From assembly GCA_015680685.1 (NCBI GenBank), contig MNCI01029448.1:176307-240306 (forward strand): a DNA stretch of 64,000 nucleotides, in the 5' to 3' direction. Below are positions 1 through 11,486 of the stretch, piece after piece; the first letter of the stretch is position 1, and the number at the start of each line of letters is the position of its first letter. This DNA comes from Gnetum montanum (taxonomy: Eukaryota > Streptophyta > Gnetopsida > Gnetales > Gnetaceae). Position numbers and translations under genes: made by a program. A model generated the notes under the pieces. That model was not told the origin of the DNA. It made no database searches and saw only the letters and a program-made list of their open reading frames with translations.

Positions 1-1002
1 CTCTTGAGTGCATGCATGTTTTTCGTGGGTTTATTACCATTCTAATATCAATCAATAACAAAAAGTTAAAAAGTCATTACATGGTGTGGTTCCCATCAAA
101 AAATCCATAAAAACATAAAATTCAAAAAAGATAGGAATTTAAAGCACATCCCGTAGATGAAATAATGGGCTATAAGTGCTAGTTATGGGACTAGAAAGAC
201 ATTTCACCCATGCCTGAGGGTCCCCTCTAACTACAACCATCTCTTACTTCCTACTTATTGTTTCTTCTGATTTAGGAATGATGATTGGTCTATGGGAGCA
301 TTCTTGTGTTTCAAGGAGGTGGACTAGTCTTAGAGTATCGATGCGAATTGATTGGAATTAGTTGGTTTTGATTTGGACTAAGGATGGACTTTATTGGATC
401 ATTTAACCACAAAATCCATAAGGGACTTCATGTGACCATGAGATAGAACTCCATTCAACTTTCTCTCTCATCCATCAATGCTTTCTACCATTTACCTCAC
501 TGCTAGTTTTGCATGTCTTATTCAATGTCTTAGTTTGGTGTGTTAAAGTTCTTAACTAGATTCTTCCAGATTAGGTCCTTAACATTCTATAACCATTTAT
601 CAACCATGGGGCCCATAGACTCCTTAGTTTGAGGATATGCAAGGGCAAAAAGGCCATGAGCCTACTATGGGAAAGACCCACTTGCATATCTCTTAGTTAG
701 GTTAGTTAAGTTCCTTATCCTTAGGCATTTTCACGATCAAATTATTTATGGGCCCCATCGATGGCATCCAACTATGCTCTCTTTAATGGAATTTCTCCAA
801 TAAAACTTCATTCTCCAATACAAAACTCCAATTTTGTGCATAATCTAAATCCTATTCAAGAATCTCATCATGTTCATAGCTTTTTTGGCTTTCCAAAGAT
901 CCCAATTTCCTGCTTAAAATCCTTGTATTTTTTGCATTTTTCAAAGGTGAAAAATTTTCTCCCTAAGCTCTATCCATGGGACCCTATTTATGGAGCCAAC
1001 CA
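1..1002 (+). mobile_element. 3' internal region of an old gypsy element (X)
   Basis: This non-coding stretch matches, on the + strand, the 3' internal regions of elements A (- strand, 2213-4200), E (- strand), F (+) and D (+). Shared blocks include a segment starting at 79 that reads ATGGTGTGGTTCCCATCAAA, and the hairpin block at 635-691. It ends at the LTR that begins near 1003. The rest of X lies outside the window. No coding frame is credible; the 91-codon frame at 761-1036 has no family resemblance and spans the run-up to the LTR. Confidence 0.7.
635..691 (+). other. conserved 3'-region hairpin, X copy
   Basis: The arms GATATGCAAG and CTTGCATATC pair at 10 of 10 positions around a loop of about 37 bases containing GAGCCTAC. 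The same block, with a paired stem of different sequence, occurs in A, E, F and D. It may be an RNA structure in the 3' non-coding part of the element transcript; its function is unknown. Confidence 0.55.
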
Positions 1003-1347
1003 TGTAGATGAGATCCCGTTGATAGGACCTCATTGATAGGACCCTATCAATGCAACATAAGAAGTCTATAAATATGCAGCCACACTTAACAATTTTTCAC
1101 ATTTGAGATCAAATGAGGGGTTTACCATGTTTATGTGTACCTATCAACATGGCCCCTTATTTTCTCCTATAAATGTGCTCCTATCCGTGACATTTATGGT
1201 AATCTTTTCATAGTTGTTGTGAAGCTCTTACAGGTTTTTTCTTTGAAAGTTAGAATATCTTTTAAGTGCTCATAGTAGGAGTCAAATAAGTGTACGAATA
1301 TATATTCAAGCACTAATGTACCTGAGCACCTTAGTGTGAATGGTAAT
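1003..1347 (+). repeat. LTR of element X, left part
   Basis: This is the first part of an LTR that resumes at 11487 and ends CTCATCA at 12039, giving about 900 bp, close to the 884 bp of the D and F LTRs. Two TATA-like boxes are present (about 1062-1071 and 1153-1162). The second is followed by sequence resembling the R/U5 of E and D, including AGCTCTTACAGG. The exact start is uncertain because the expected TGATGA end is degraded (AGATGAG at about 1006). No primer binding site follows 12039, so this is a 3' or solo LTR. Confidence 0.65.
1343..1347. repeat. target site duplication of A (left), GTAAT
   Basis: GTAAT immediately precedes the TGATGAG end of A and is repeated exactly after its other end at 11482-11486. 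Confidence 0.93.
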
Positions 1348-2212
1348 TGATGAGTGGCGAGGTACACCTATGCTCAATCATACAAATCATAGGTGTTCAC
1401 GTGTGATCTGGTTGACTTCCGTAGACATTAATTACCAAGTATGCTAGAGCTAAATGGTGAGTTCATGTTGTCCATTTGTTGTCTTCCCAGTCTCACTTGT
1501 GAAATACAAGTGTATGGTTAAGTGTGACTGGGGCATGAGATTTTTATCATTTTATGTTTTATCAATTTGATTACCTAAAAAAATAATGAAAGCAAGAGTA
1601 ATTAAATGCTAAGTGAACTATTGTCTAATCTAGTCTAACACAAGTAATTGTTCCCACTTCTTGAACACATCTTGAACTTCATGTAAACACTATTGGGTTG
1701 TCAAATGCTAATCATTTCTGAGCTACCAAGTGTCACAGGTATAGGTATATTTAAAGGGGTCATGCTTTTGTATTTTAATTAATTTCATAATTAATCAAAA
1801 TTAATTGTTGAATGAATAATGTTAAATGTGAATTGCATGAAATTACAATGTATAAATGCATAAAGAAAGAAAGTCTCAAGTGTTACAAGGATGAATCAAA
1901 GAGCTCATCTTTATTGCTAACACAATGGTGTGTTCAGGTACATCAATGCTTGAATAAAGATCCAATTACACTTAGACCTCCTACTATGGGCACTTGGAAA
2001 ATATTCTAACTCTCGAATGAAATAAACTACAAGAATTTTGTTACTTGAATGAAAAAATCATCCCTAAATCGTGTGCCCAAGGGCTATGTTTATAGGCCTA
2101 GGAATACCCCATGATATCGCATACCCGATATTGCATCCTGGGCCACCATATTGCATACCTGATATCGTATACCTGATATTGTGGCCATGCTCATGTAAAA
2201 CATGATTCATCA
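1348..2212 (-). repeat. 3' LTR of A
   Basis: It starts TGATGAG and ends TTCATCA on the + strand, a 6-bp terminal inverted repeat. It aligns with 10613-11481 over its whole length. At 2105-2195 (U3 on the minus strand) several GATATC/GATATT palindromic motifs are spaced about 20 bp apart. Confidence 0.92.
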
Positions 2213-2222
2213 TATCCCCACA
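2213..2222 (-). other. polypurine tract of A
   Basis: On the minus strand a purine run TGTGGGGA lies two bases before the 3' LTR. The equivalent tract in D is CATGGGGGTA before TGATAA at 62027. This is the expected plus-strand primer. Confidence 0.6.
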
Positions 2223-4200
2223 ATTGAATGAAAACTCATCCTCAAGTATCAAAGAAGAGGAACAAGTCCCTTGCAAAATATATTAGGAGGTAGGGAATGT
2301 TTGAATAACATGAAGAGTGACATAGAGAAAACAAACAAATACATGAGTGCCCAAGCATACATCATTACAATTGTGTACAAAATTGGATGTTCATGACAAC
2401 AAGAAAGAACACCATCGAATCTAATGAACATCCAACTACTCTTGGCAATAGAAGAATGAGGGAGAGGTATAAGAGATCTAGCAGTCATGAACAATCTCCT
2501 ATGAGTGATATTGCTTCATCATCCTTAGTGAAGACAATCCCACTTCCAGTCCATGCTTCCCACTGCAATCACAACAAAATCAAGGATTAGTATATAAAGT
2601 GTAACACATAGCGGTTGAATACCTTGTCTCGTTAGTGGTTATACCTAGCTAAATTGTGATTGTGATAGATTAGTTGCTTGATAATGTTAGTGGTAAGATT
2701 GAAAAATAGGTTGGGTAAGAGAAGTGGTCCATAAAATTCAAAAAAAGCTTAACACAAGGAATACTAAAAAGAGGGTATAGAAATTCACAACAATAAAAAG
2801 AAAGAATTCACTAAAAATAGGTGTGAAGATGCACACAATTGGATGACATTAATGGAATAAATAAAAAGAATTCGATTGTAAAAATGTCTAAGGTTAAAGA
2901 ACTTAACTTAACCAAACCAAAAGATATGCAAGTGGGTCCTCCCCAAAGCAGGAATAGGCCTTTTATGCCCTTGAATAACCTTAAACTAAGGAGTCTGTGG
3001 GATTCATGGATGATGAATGGTTACAAAAGGTTAAGTACAAAAACCCAAAAGTAACTGACTGAGAATCCTAATACATCGAACTAGAATATTGAATCAAAAC
3101 ATGAAACCGATAGTGAGGTGAGACATGAAAAGCATAGATGGATGGGAGAGAGAATGGAATGGAGTTCCTAATTATGTTCACATGAAGTCCCTTGTGGAGT
3201 TTGTGATTAAATGACTCAGTAGGATCCATCCTTAGTCCAAACCAAAACCAACCACTTCAGTGACTTCCCATCAACATTTTAAGACTAGTCCATCCCCTGA
3301 GACACAAGAATGCTCCCACAAAACAACCACCATTCCAAATTGGAGAAGAAGTAGGAAGTGAGAAAGGGCCTTAGTTAAAGGAGACATGACAAGTCCCATA
3401 ACTAGTGCTTATAGCCCTTTTATTTGGTCTAAGGTGTGTGCTTTGAATTTCCATATTATTATTATTTTTGAATGGGAACCACACCATGCAAAGACCCATG
3501 CATTTTTGCATTTATTTTGTTCAAGGGATGTGATTTGAATCCTCATCTCTCTCTCTCTCTTTTATTTTTTTGATGAGGACCACACCATGCAAGGACTTAT
3601 TCAACTTCCTATTGTGGAATGACATGAAACAGTGAGAAGTTCATGAGAACACCCCTGCACACAAGAAAATGGAAAAGCACGAAGAATATTGCATCCCTTT
3701 GAAGCCACACCCTATCTAAACCTTTGAATCCTTCCCAATTCTAGAAACTACACAAGTCCAAATTTATTAAAATTGTATTAATGAAAAAGGGACTACACAT
3801 TTCCAAAATAAGGAAAACCATAGAGTGTGTGGATAGGTGGATGATGTGGACTCACTACTTGTTACATAAAAAGAAACCATTTCCTAGTTATTAGTAACGA
3901 CATTCATAGTCAGAAACTAGACATCAACAATTAAATCAGAAATGATACATACCATCATCGAGTAGCACATTACCATTGTACCTGACACCTTATTAGAAAA
4001 AAGAGTAGAAAATTACACCAAACATGAGAAAATATAAAATAAAGTAAAAGATATTGAATATATATTAAATATACTAATGATGGTATAAAAAAAACCTTAG
4101 AAAAGATCAATAACCTGAAAAATAAAAAGATGCAAAATAAAGAATATGAAAAACAAAAAATTGTAAAACCAAAAATATGTAAAACAAAAAGTTAAAAGAA
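2223..4200 (-). mobile_element. 3' non-coding region of A
   Basis: Between the end of integrase and the 3' LTR there is 2 kb without a credible gene. On the minus strand it matches the 3' regions of X, E, F and D. A block containing CACACCATGCAA occurs twice here (about 3480-3492 and 3580-3592), so part of the region is tandemly duplicated relative to F and E. A CT-rich simple repeat lies at 3546-3562. I see no sign of an envelope-like gene. Confidence 0.7.
2923..2979 (-). other. conserved 3'-region hairpin, A copy
   Basis: The arms GATATGCAAG and CTTGAATAAC pair at 8 of 10 positions. The loop holds the shared TTTGGGGAGGACC-type sequence on the minus strand. It occupies the same relative place as in X, E, F and D. 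Confidence 0.5.
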
Positions 4201-4204
4201 TAAG

Positions 4205-5640
4205 GAACTACTTAAAGTATCAGTATGGATGGCCATCTCCCCCATAACTAAGTTGGAAGGAGGAGATCCAAAAGATTGAGCATGGTTGTCCATCTTGTGA
4301 AGTGTTTGTTGAGCTGGTTGGCTCAAGCTTATAGAAAGGTTTCAATTGTTGTATGTTGACTAATTGCTTCTTGTCTAGGTTGTCAAGTTTATGTATAATC
4401 ATGGCCCCAAATGGAAAGCCTCTTCAATAATGTAAGGTCCTTTCCAAAATGTTTGAAACTTGGTTCATTGAGGTACGTGTGCAAGATTCTAGTAAAGAAC
4501 CTTGTCTCCTGGTTGAAACTTGACTTGTCTTATTTTGAGGTCATGGAATTTATTGTTGAATGCCTTATGAAATTTTTTGGATGACAAGGCCATTAATCAA
4601 TTTTCATCTAGCAAGTTGAGGTTCATTAATCTTTCCTTTTATGCTAGACTTAGATCCATGTCAAGGTCACAGGCTATAGAGAGTGTACAGAGCTCAGATT
4701 AAATGGGAAATGTTGGTAGTTTTCTCTACACAAGCTCATAGGGAGAATGACCTATGGGAAGCTTCCATATGGAGTGATAGGCCTAAAGGGCATTGTTTAG
4801 TTTGGTGCTCCAATCCCTTCGATACTTGCAAATAGTGCATGTTAGAATTTTTGTAATCTCCTAATTAGTGACTTTAGCTTGATCATTGGCTTGAGGGTGA
4901 TAAGGTGTTGTGAGTTTGTGCTTAGCCCCCAAGAATTACATAAGTTTTTAGAAAGTGACACCTATGAAATGAGTTCCATTATTAGAAATTAATGCATGAG
5001 GCATACCAAACCTATTTATGATATTCTATTGTACAAACCGAGTAGCAGTAGTGGATGTACAGTTGATGATAGTTACTGCTTCCACCCACTTAGTGCAATA
5101 GTCAACCATGACTATTATATACACCTTTCCATTTGACATAGGCATGATGGGACCCATAAAGTCAATGTCCCAAATATTAAATGGCTCAAGAGGTTGAATC
5201 CACTACTATGGCCCCTCCATTCAAGCTATCATTCCACCATCTCTCTGATAACAATTACAAGTGTGGACAAACTAGTGTGTATCTCTAAAGATTGTTGGCT
5301 AGTAATATTTTTCCATGAGGATTTTTATGGTAGTGCATCTCCTAGCATAATGGTTCCCACAACGACCTTTATGAGCATCCTAGAGAACACACAGTTGATC
5401 TTTGTTAGGGACACACTAGCATACCAAGCCATTAGGACATACTTTATAAAGGTTCCCATTAATTTCCATGAAATGCTTAACCTGGTGAAGAAACTATTGT
5501 TTTTTCTAGGTGTCCAACCCTTGTGGTAGTTCTTGCTTGAGCAGATAAGTAAGAATGACATCATACCATCTTGGTTCATTGGGCATTTGTGCATTAATGA
5601 TTCCTGTGAAGCAATATTCATCAAGAAATTGATCAGATAA
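4205..5640 (-). pseudogene. integrase of A (decayed)
   Basis: On the minus strand the zinc-binding N-terminal part (HYARR and YYWPTIFRD) maps near 5230-5385. The catalytic core follows from about 5170 (IDFMGPIMPMSNGK), then ISNNGTHF near 4985 and HPQANDQAKVTN near 4865-4900. A GPY/F-like C-terminal part with FPFGAMIIHKLDN runs to about 4220. The second catalytic aspartate reads N and the catalytic glutamate reads K (codon at 4873-4875), so this copy could not be active even apart from its stops. The family normally joins element cDNA to target DNA. Confidence 0.85.
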
Positions 5641-6290
5641 GAGGCTCTCTTTCTCCTTGTTGTCCCATCTTAGCCATGATAAGTGGTCAATGACCACATT
5701 TTCCACATCCTTTCAATCTACGATTGTGAGATCAAACTCTTGCAAAATCATGAGCCATTGTATGACATGGGGGCTCATCATTGGTTTATTCATTAAAAAT
5801 CAGATGGAACTATGATTTGTGTGCACAAACACTTTATAACCAAGCACATAGTGCCTAAATGTTTCTATGGCAAACACCACCACCATCAACTCTTTTTCCA
5901 TAGTGGTGTAGTTCAACTGTGCACCTGTGATACTTTGGATTATGCAGTGAATGGAATATGGATGTCTTTGATCATCCATCTATGTAAGAACTACCTCCAA
6001 AGCATAATTTTATGCATTGGTCATCACATAAAATGGCCTAGACCAATTAGGTGCTTGTAGAATTAGGGTCTCAATAAGCTTCTACTTCAGTTGTTGAAAT
6101 GTTGTTTCATGTGCAAGGGTTTAGATAAATGGTGCATCATTCTTTGTTAATTTAACCAATGCTTGACAATCTTGGAAAAGTTCTTGATGAAGAGCTAGTA
6201 GTAGCTAGTATGACCAAGGAATGATTACACTTCTTTAACTATTTCTGGTTGATAGGTTATTCCTTGGATAACCCTTATCTTTTTAGGGTC
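5641..6290 (-). pseudogene. RNase H region of A (decayed)
   Basis: Downstream of the RT on the minus strand lie the connection and RNase H segments (VDPKKIRVIQGIT, then FLGHTSYY, and later VIDHLSWLRWDN near 5690). Several frameshifts interrupt it. It corresponds to 38490-39240 in the K/B composite. RNase H removes the RNA template during cDNA synthesis. Confidence 0.75.
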
Positions 6291-7260
6291 CACCTCAATT
6301 CTTGCTTTTGAGATATGATGCCCCAAGACTATGCCTTCTTGGACCATAAGATGGCTCTTTTGCCAATTGAGCCAAAGGTTTTTTTTGACACATCTCCTCA
6401 ACACCTACTCAAGATGGTCCAAGGCTTACTTGAATATAGCTCCATAGGTAGAAACGTCATCCATGAAGACTTCTACCTCACTACCACTTTGTTGTTGGAA
6501 AATGCTAAGGACTAATTGTTGAAATGTAGCTAAGGAATTACATAGACCGAATGGCACTTGACGGTAAGCAAAAGTCCCCTAAGGACTTGTGAAGGTCATC
6601 TTCGCCTAGTCCTTTGGTGCGATTTGGATTTGGTTATAGCCACTATAACCATCTAGAAAGCTGTTGTAGCTATGCCTAGAAATGTTGTCCAATACTTGGT
6701 CAACAAAGGGAAATGGAAATTGACCTTTGAAAGTTGTCAGATTGAGTAGCTGGAAGTCGATGCACACCTACCATTTGCCTCCTTTCTTAGGCATGATCAT
6801 GAGTGGGCTACCCACTCACTATCTACAATAGGATAGATGAATCTTGCTTTGAGGAGTTGCTCAATCTCCTCTTTGATAATTTTCTTTAATTTGGAATTCA
6901 ATCATAGTTACAACTATTATTTTAGCTTAATGGTAGGGTCAATGTATATCCAGTGCTAGCATATTCTTGGATCTATTCCTATGAGCTTAGAATATGACCA
7001 GGAAAAGGCCACTAACCATTTTTTCATAACATTCATCAACATATTATTTTGTCCTATAGCAAGTTTAGCATTAATAATGACCGACTTTCCATTTTTTAAG
7101 AACACATACTCCATTCTAGTCGATAGTGCTTTTAATTCAAGGGGTTCTTGTTTAAAATTGTCAAGAATCTCCAACTCTTCCCAATTGATATCATCATTCA
7201 CTCCCTCAGAGAGTTGGTAATGAACTTGCTCGAGTTTATCCATACTTGCAACATAATCAC
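6291..7260 (-). pseudogene. reverse transcriptase of A (decayed)
   Basis: The minus strand encodes the run-up FKQEPLELKAL, the WSYSKLIGIDPRIC block (about 6956-7170), then EEIEQLLKARFIYPIVDSEW near 6830-6890. The catalytic motif FMDD at 6456-6467 lies inside VEVFMDDVSTYG. FMDD is a form of the YxDD motif of gypsy RTs and is intact here. The fingers and palm are frameshifted between about 6500 and 6830. The arrangement matches the K/B RT at 37740-38489. Confidence 0.85.
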
Positions 7261-7439
7261 ACATTAGGCCCTCAATAGATTTCATGCACAATGTACTACT
7301 GCTAGAATCATTTGTTAGCCACTGGGTACCTTCCTATTTTGTGGCTGTCACATACAGACATCTTTGGATTTTAGCTTTTGGTGCATACTTATTGCATGCA
7401 GAGATAGATGTTTACTTCACTAACCATAGCTTTTACACA

Positions 7440-7990
7440 CAATGGCACCCTAAATCATTGTATGTAATACATGGAACCATCTTCTTCTCGACCTTTCCAA
7501 ATTTATTTTCTTTGGATATCTCTAAGGAAAGATCTCCAATGCCCATTTTGGTATCAACAATGCTTAACCATACCCTTTCCATAATAGTCCCGCTTGGAGT
7601 TCTCCACCTTGATTACTAAGAAGTCAATAGGATATGACCATCCATAAACAATGCTCACGATGTCTTCTACCAATTCCAATGGAATAGTGATGGACTAGTT
7701 TGCCAACTCTAGCTTGATGTTGCTCTTCTTAAAGGGAAGAAGATTCCACATAGTGTACATCTCATGTGAGATTAGATTAACACTGGAACCAGAGTTTAGA
7801 AGAGATTTACAAGGCTCATTCCTAGCAATTTGCAAATATACTAAGGGACTCCTCAGATTGGCTAACTTCTTGGGCAGGTTGTTAGCTTGAATCTAATTAG
7901 ATACAGCATGGGTCAACATCATAGTATGGATTCAAGAGGGATTTTTTTTGAAAGGGACTCGGATAAAGGTGATGCAAAGGAAGGTGGAGG
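7440..7990 (-). pseudogene. protease region of A (decayed)
   Basis: The minus strand has LLNSGSSVNLIS at about 7770-7800, where gypsy proteases have LLDSG. The catalytic aspartate codon (7794-7796) reads asparagine. Downstream sequence encodes a segment matching DLSLEISKKN of the B/K protease region. The protease would process gag and pol. Confidence 0.75.
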
Positions 7991-10447
7991 AGTAGGGCCA
8001 CCAACCACTAGTATGTCTACGGGCTTTGATGGACTATGAGGTTGAAAGAAGGGTCTTTTCTGTGATCATGGTTTTGACCCACTTGGTTGGCTAACCAGTT
8101 GCAAATTAACCATCCTTATAGAGTTTCTTTGCTATGGTTGGGTAGTTAATTCACCCTGCATGGATGGAGTAGGTGATAGCTATGTAAGAGGTGGAGGAGT
8201 AGGTGGTAGCTATGCAAGAGATGGAGGAGTAGGTGTAGGAATAGGAGGAGCATGAGGATAGTAGATGGCATCCCTCCTTGCATATGGTGATTGATAAACT
8301 TCAAGAGAGTGGTGGTGAGGTTGCTAAGTAGAAATATGACCAGAAGAGTCTTGTGGAGATGAAGGTTGTTGAACATAATAATCATAGGGATCTAGTTGCC
8401 GACAGGGGTACCACTATCTTGAAGGTGCCAACACCCACAATTGTGGTTGCTACCACTACTAGTACAATTCATAAGGTTGCAGTGAAGTTCCACTTGGATA
8501 ATACTACTATGATTGGAGGAACTGTCAAGAGTTGCCTTGTGGATAAGGTAATCTTTTGGGTGTTTGCCTTTGTGCAAGTCATGGATGTAGGGCATACAGT
8601 TTAGATTCTTGCAAGTGTGACATAATTGGTAGCATCCCTTGGGTTGTTCATACTGGTAGATGTCACATCCATCATCATCATTTGATTTTCTATTTGCAAT
8701 TGTCTCCATTGTAGCCATCTTACCCTTATTCCTAGATATGGCATGTTCATCTTCTTTATGTCTCCATCGCTCATGCTCACCACTTTGTTCCTTGGACTCT
8801 TCAACAATTTTTAAAATAGCTTGAAACTTATTATCCATGGAATTTCATAATTGGTTAGCCTTAGCCATAATTTTGAATTGAAATTTCTAGAGTGGAAAGG
8901 TTTTTTGATTAGCCACCTAATCTCTTATTAACTCATCCTCACTATAGCAAAATCGAATCCCCCTTTTGCAAATGGAAGGGTCCCTATTGTATTCCTTTGC
9001 ACTTTTTCACTTTCTCAGTTCTCCCTCCTCCCTAGCTACTTGCTCAATTAACTTTTGGATCCGATGGATGCTTAACTCTATCAATCTCCCTAAACATGAG
9101 GGGTTTTCCTTGTTTTGAATCACAGCCTATCTATAATATGGTGGAGTTGATCAAGCTAAAAATATCCATGGCTAGGACACTTATGCAATGGAGAATAGTA
9201 TCGGCCAATAGCAGCATCCAAGGGCTCATGGTTTTCTTGTTTCCACCCTTGGATTTGCTTCCTTAGGTTGGAAACTTAGAAGTACATTTGATATTTGTCA
9301 TTAAACAATTCTAACATCGTACTCCACTACCTGATTGATTCCGGTTCCAAGGACTGATACCGATTTTCTGCTTCCTTAATGAGTATCCTTGAAAATAATT
9401 TCAACTTTTGCTAATCATTCTCAATATTCTACAAGGCACATGCATCCTAGAAGGCTTGGAGATTATTTTATAGATTAGCATCATAGCCTCCCTCAAACCG
9501 AGGGATGTTGTTCATGTTCAACTTCTTTATTTTGCTATCCTTTACATGCCTTGTTGGAATCCTCATGGCCTCTGCAATGTTTAACATGCTTCAAGTGGCA
9601 AGTAGGGGTTCATCAAGGCCATAGTGGTGGTGCCTATGATGTTCTCTACTAACCCTTATTTCATGGTAATGGATCTCTTTGGATCATCCATGCCTTTGAA
9701 TGTGACTATCCTGATGATCCCTTTTATTATTTCGGTCCCATTAGTCACCTTCATTATGATCATGCCCTTTGCAGTCACGATCTAAGCCAAATGAAGAAGA
9801 TGATGATGATGAAGGGAAAGAGGAAGAAGGGATTGCATTGTGCCAATGCCTACTGCCTGCTTTTTGATGATCACGACCACAATTACAATTGTGACTTTCA
9901 CTTGCCCCCTTGTGATGACTTGCTTCTCCAAATCCATTTTTATCATTGGATCCATTTTGACGAAAACTAGGATTATCAATTGTGGATTGGACGTATTAGT
10001 TGAGGGCCCCTTGACCAAAGTCAAAGAGAGGAGTGTCACCAAAGGAAAAGTCCCTAGAGAAGTGTTCGCCTCCATCCAATGGGCCAAGAAGAGGTGGAAA
10101 AGTGTGTAACCCCTTGCCCTTCGAAAGCTCATATTTTTGCTCTAGCTAACAATCCCTTAACCTTTGTGCTTCTATGGGATGGGAATCCCTTGATCTCACA
10201 TCTCATACTTCTCGTGAAGATGTTGAAGTCCATGTTGTGTAAGCATTATCTAGAGTATGGCTAGAACAAATTGATCTGGTGGCAACATAATGTTGCCTTC
10301 CATGTCGCGCCACTGCAGCATTTCATCTTGACGTAAGATGAAGGTGACATCTGGTACATACTCATCGAGATGAGCATATACCACCTGGTATTGTTGAGGC
10401 ACTTAGTCTATCTTGGGCAAAGATAGGCTCCTGTTAAAAGAAGACAT
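7991..10447 (-). pseudogene. gag of A (decayed)
   Basis: The start is placed at 10447 (MSSFNRSLSLPK) because the same beginning follows the primer site in B (MSSCSHKS). Recognisable blocks include DEYVPDVTFILRQDE near 10320-10370, NMNNIPRFEGGYD near 9500, MLELFNDKYQMY near 9320, QGWKQENHEPLDA near 9230, and a frame at 8392-8838 with ILKIVEESKE and YQYEQPKGCYQL. Stops and frameshifts occur throughout. Gag forms the particle that packages element RNA. No clear CCHC knuckle was seen. Confidence 0.8.
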
Positions 10448-10592
10448 TTTATATCAGTGAATCTATATGTAGTGTGTAGTTAAGTTTAATTTAGTTATAA
10501 TAATAAAATTTTTTTTGTAAGATTTGACCTTAGGGTTTGAACAACAAGGTTACTAAGTTTCACTAAGTTTAGATAGCGCACGTAGAACTAAA

Positions 10593-10611
10593 GTCCTTGG
10601 CAACGACACCA
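10593..10611 (-). other. primer binding site of A (tRNA-Asp type)
   Basis: The minus strand reads TGGTGTCGTTGCCAAGGAC directly after the LTR, close to the complement of the plant tRNA-Asp 3' end (TGGCGCCGTTGCCGGGGAT). The site primes minus-strand cDNA synthesis and identifies this end as the 5' end. Confidence 0.88.
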
Positions 10612-10612
10612 A

Positions 10613-11481
10613 TGATAAGTGATGAGGTACCCCTATGCCCAACCATATGAATCACAGGTGTTCACATGCAATTTGGTCAAATTCCATAGACTTTAATTAC
10701 CAGGTACACTAAAGCTAAATGATGAGTTCGTGTTGTCTGTTCATTATCTTCCTAATCTCACTTGTGAAATGCAAGTGTATGGTTAAGTGTGACCAAGGCA
10801 TAAGATTTTAATCATTTTATGTTTTATCAATTTGATCACCTAAAACAATAATAAAAGTGAGAATAATTAAATGCTAAGTGAACTATTATCTAATCTAGCC
10901 TAACACAAGTAACTATCCCCACTTCCTGAACACATCTTGAACTTCGTGTAAACACTACTGGGTTGTCAAACACTAACCATTTCTGAGCTACGAAGTGTTA
11001 CACATATGTTCGAAGGGGTCATGCTTGTGTATTTTAATTAATTGCTTAATTAATCAAATTAATTATTGAATGAATAACGTTAAATGTGAACTGCATGAAA
11101 TCATAATGTATAAATGCATAAAGAAAGAAAGTCACAATTGCTGCAAGGATGAATCAAAGAGCTCATCTTTATTGCCAACACAATGGTGTGTTCAAGTGCA
11201 TCAATGCTTGAATAAAGATCCATTTACACTTAGACCTCCTGCTATGGGTACTTGGAAAATATTCTAACTCTCTAATGAACAAACTGCAAGAATTTTGCTA
11301 CATGACTGAAAAACTCCTCCCTAAATCATGTGCCCAAGGGCTGTATTTATAGGCCCAGGAATACCATGCGATATTGCATCCCCAATATTGCATCTTGGGC
11401 CACGATATCACGTACCTAATATTGCAATCACCTCGATATCAGATACCCAATATTGGGGCTCAAGTAAAATATGATTCATCA
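10613..11481 (-). repeat. 5' LTR of A
   Basis: The LTR starts TGATAAG on the + strand and ends TTCATCA; it aligns with 1348-2212. A TATA box lies at 11344-11353 (minus strand CCTATAAATA), about 130 bp from the LTR start. U3 has ATATTG/GATATC repeats at 11375-11455. Confidence 0.92.
11344..11353 (-). promoter_or_regulatory. TATA box in 5' LTR of A
   Basis: On the minus strand CCTATAAATACAGCCC follows the U3 palindrome ladder. F, D and B have the same CCTATAAATA box at a similar distance from their LTR starts, so this is the expected core promoter of the element. Confidence 0.75.
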
Positions 11482-11486
11482 GTAAT
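11482..11486. repeat. target site duplication of A (right), GTAAT
   Basis: Exact copy of 1343-1347, directly after the TTCATCA end. Confidence 0.93.

Larger units (their letters stand above)
1348..11481 (-). mobile_element. Complete Athila-like Ty3/gypsy retrotransposon (A)
   Basis: A 10,134-bp element on the minus strand. It has two LTRs (865 and 869 bp), a tRNA-Asp type primer site, gag, protease, reverse transcriptase, RNase H, integrase and a 2-kb 3' non-coding region, bounded by GTAAT duplications. The order PR-RT-RH-IN makes it Ty3/gypsy. The tRNA-Asp primer site and long region after integrase fit the non-chromoviral Athila group. The LTRs differ at roughly one base in six by eye, and every gene has stops and frameshifts, so the insertion is old. 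It split the LTR of X. Confidence 0.9.

Noticed and set aside
761-1036. 91-codon open frame upstream of the X LTR
   Set aside because: No family resemblance, not kept in the parallel regions of F, E or D, and it overlaps the LTR start.
1812-2009. 65-codon frame, also present at 11070-11267
   Set aside because: Both copies are the same LTR position on the non-coding strand of A; identity reflects the LTR pair, not a conserved gene.
2223-4200. envelope-like ORF after integrase in A
   Set aside because: No long frame, signal peptide or membrane segment is visible, and the region aligns with non-coding sequence of the gag-only elements.
9840-10109. 89-codon + strand frame within A
   Set aside because: It lies opposite the decayed gag of A and has no counterpart in other copies.
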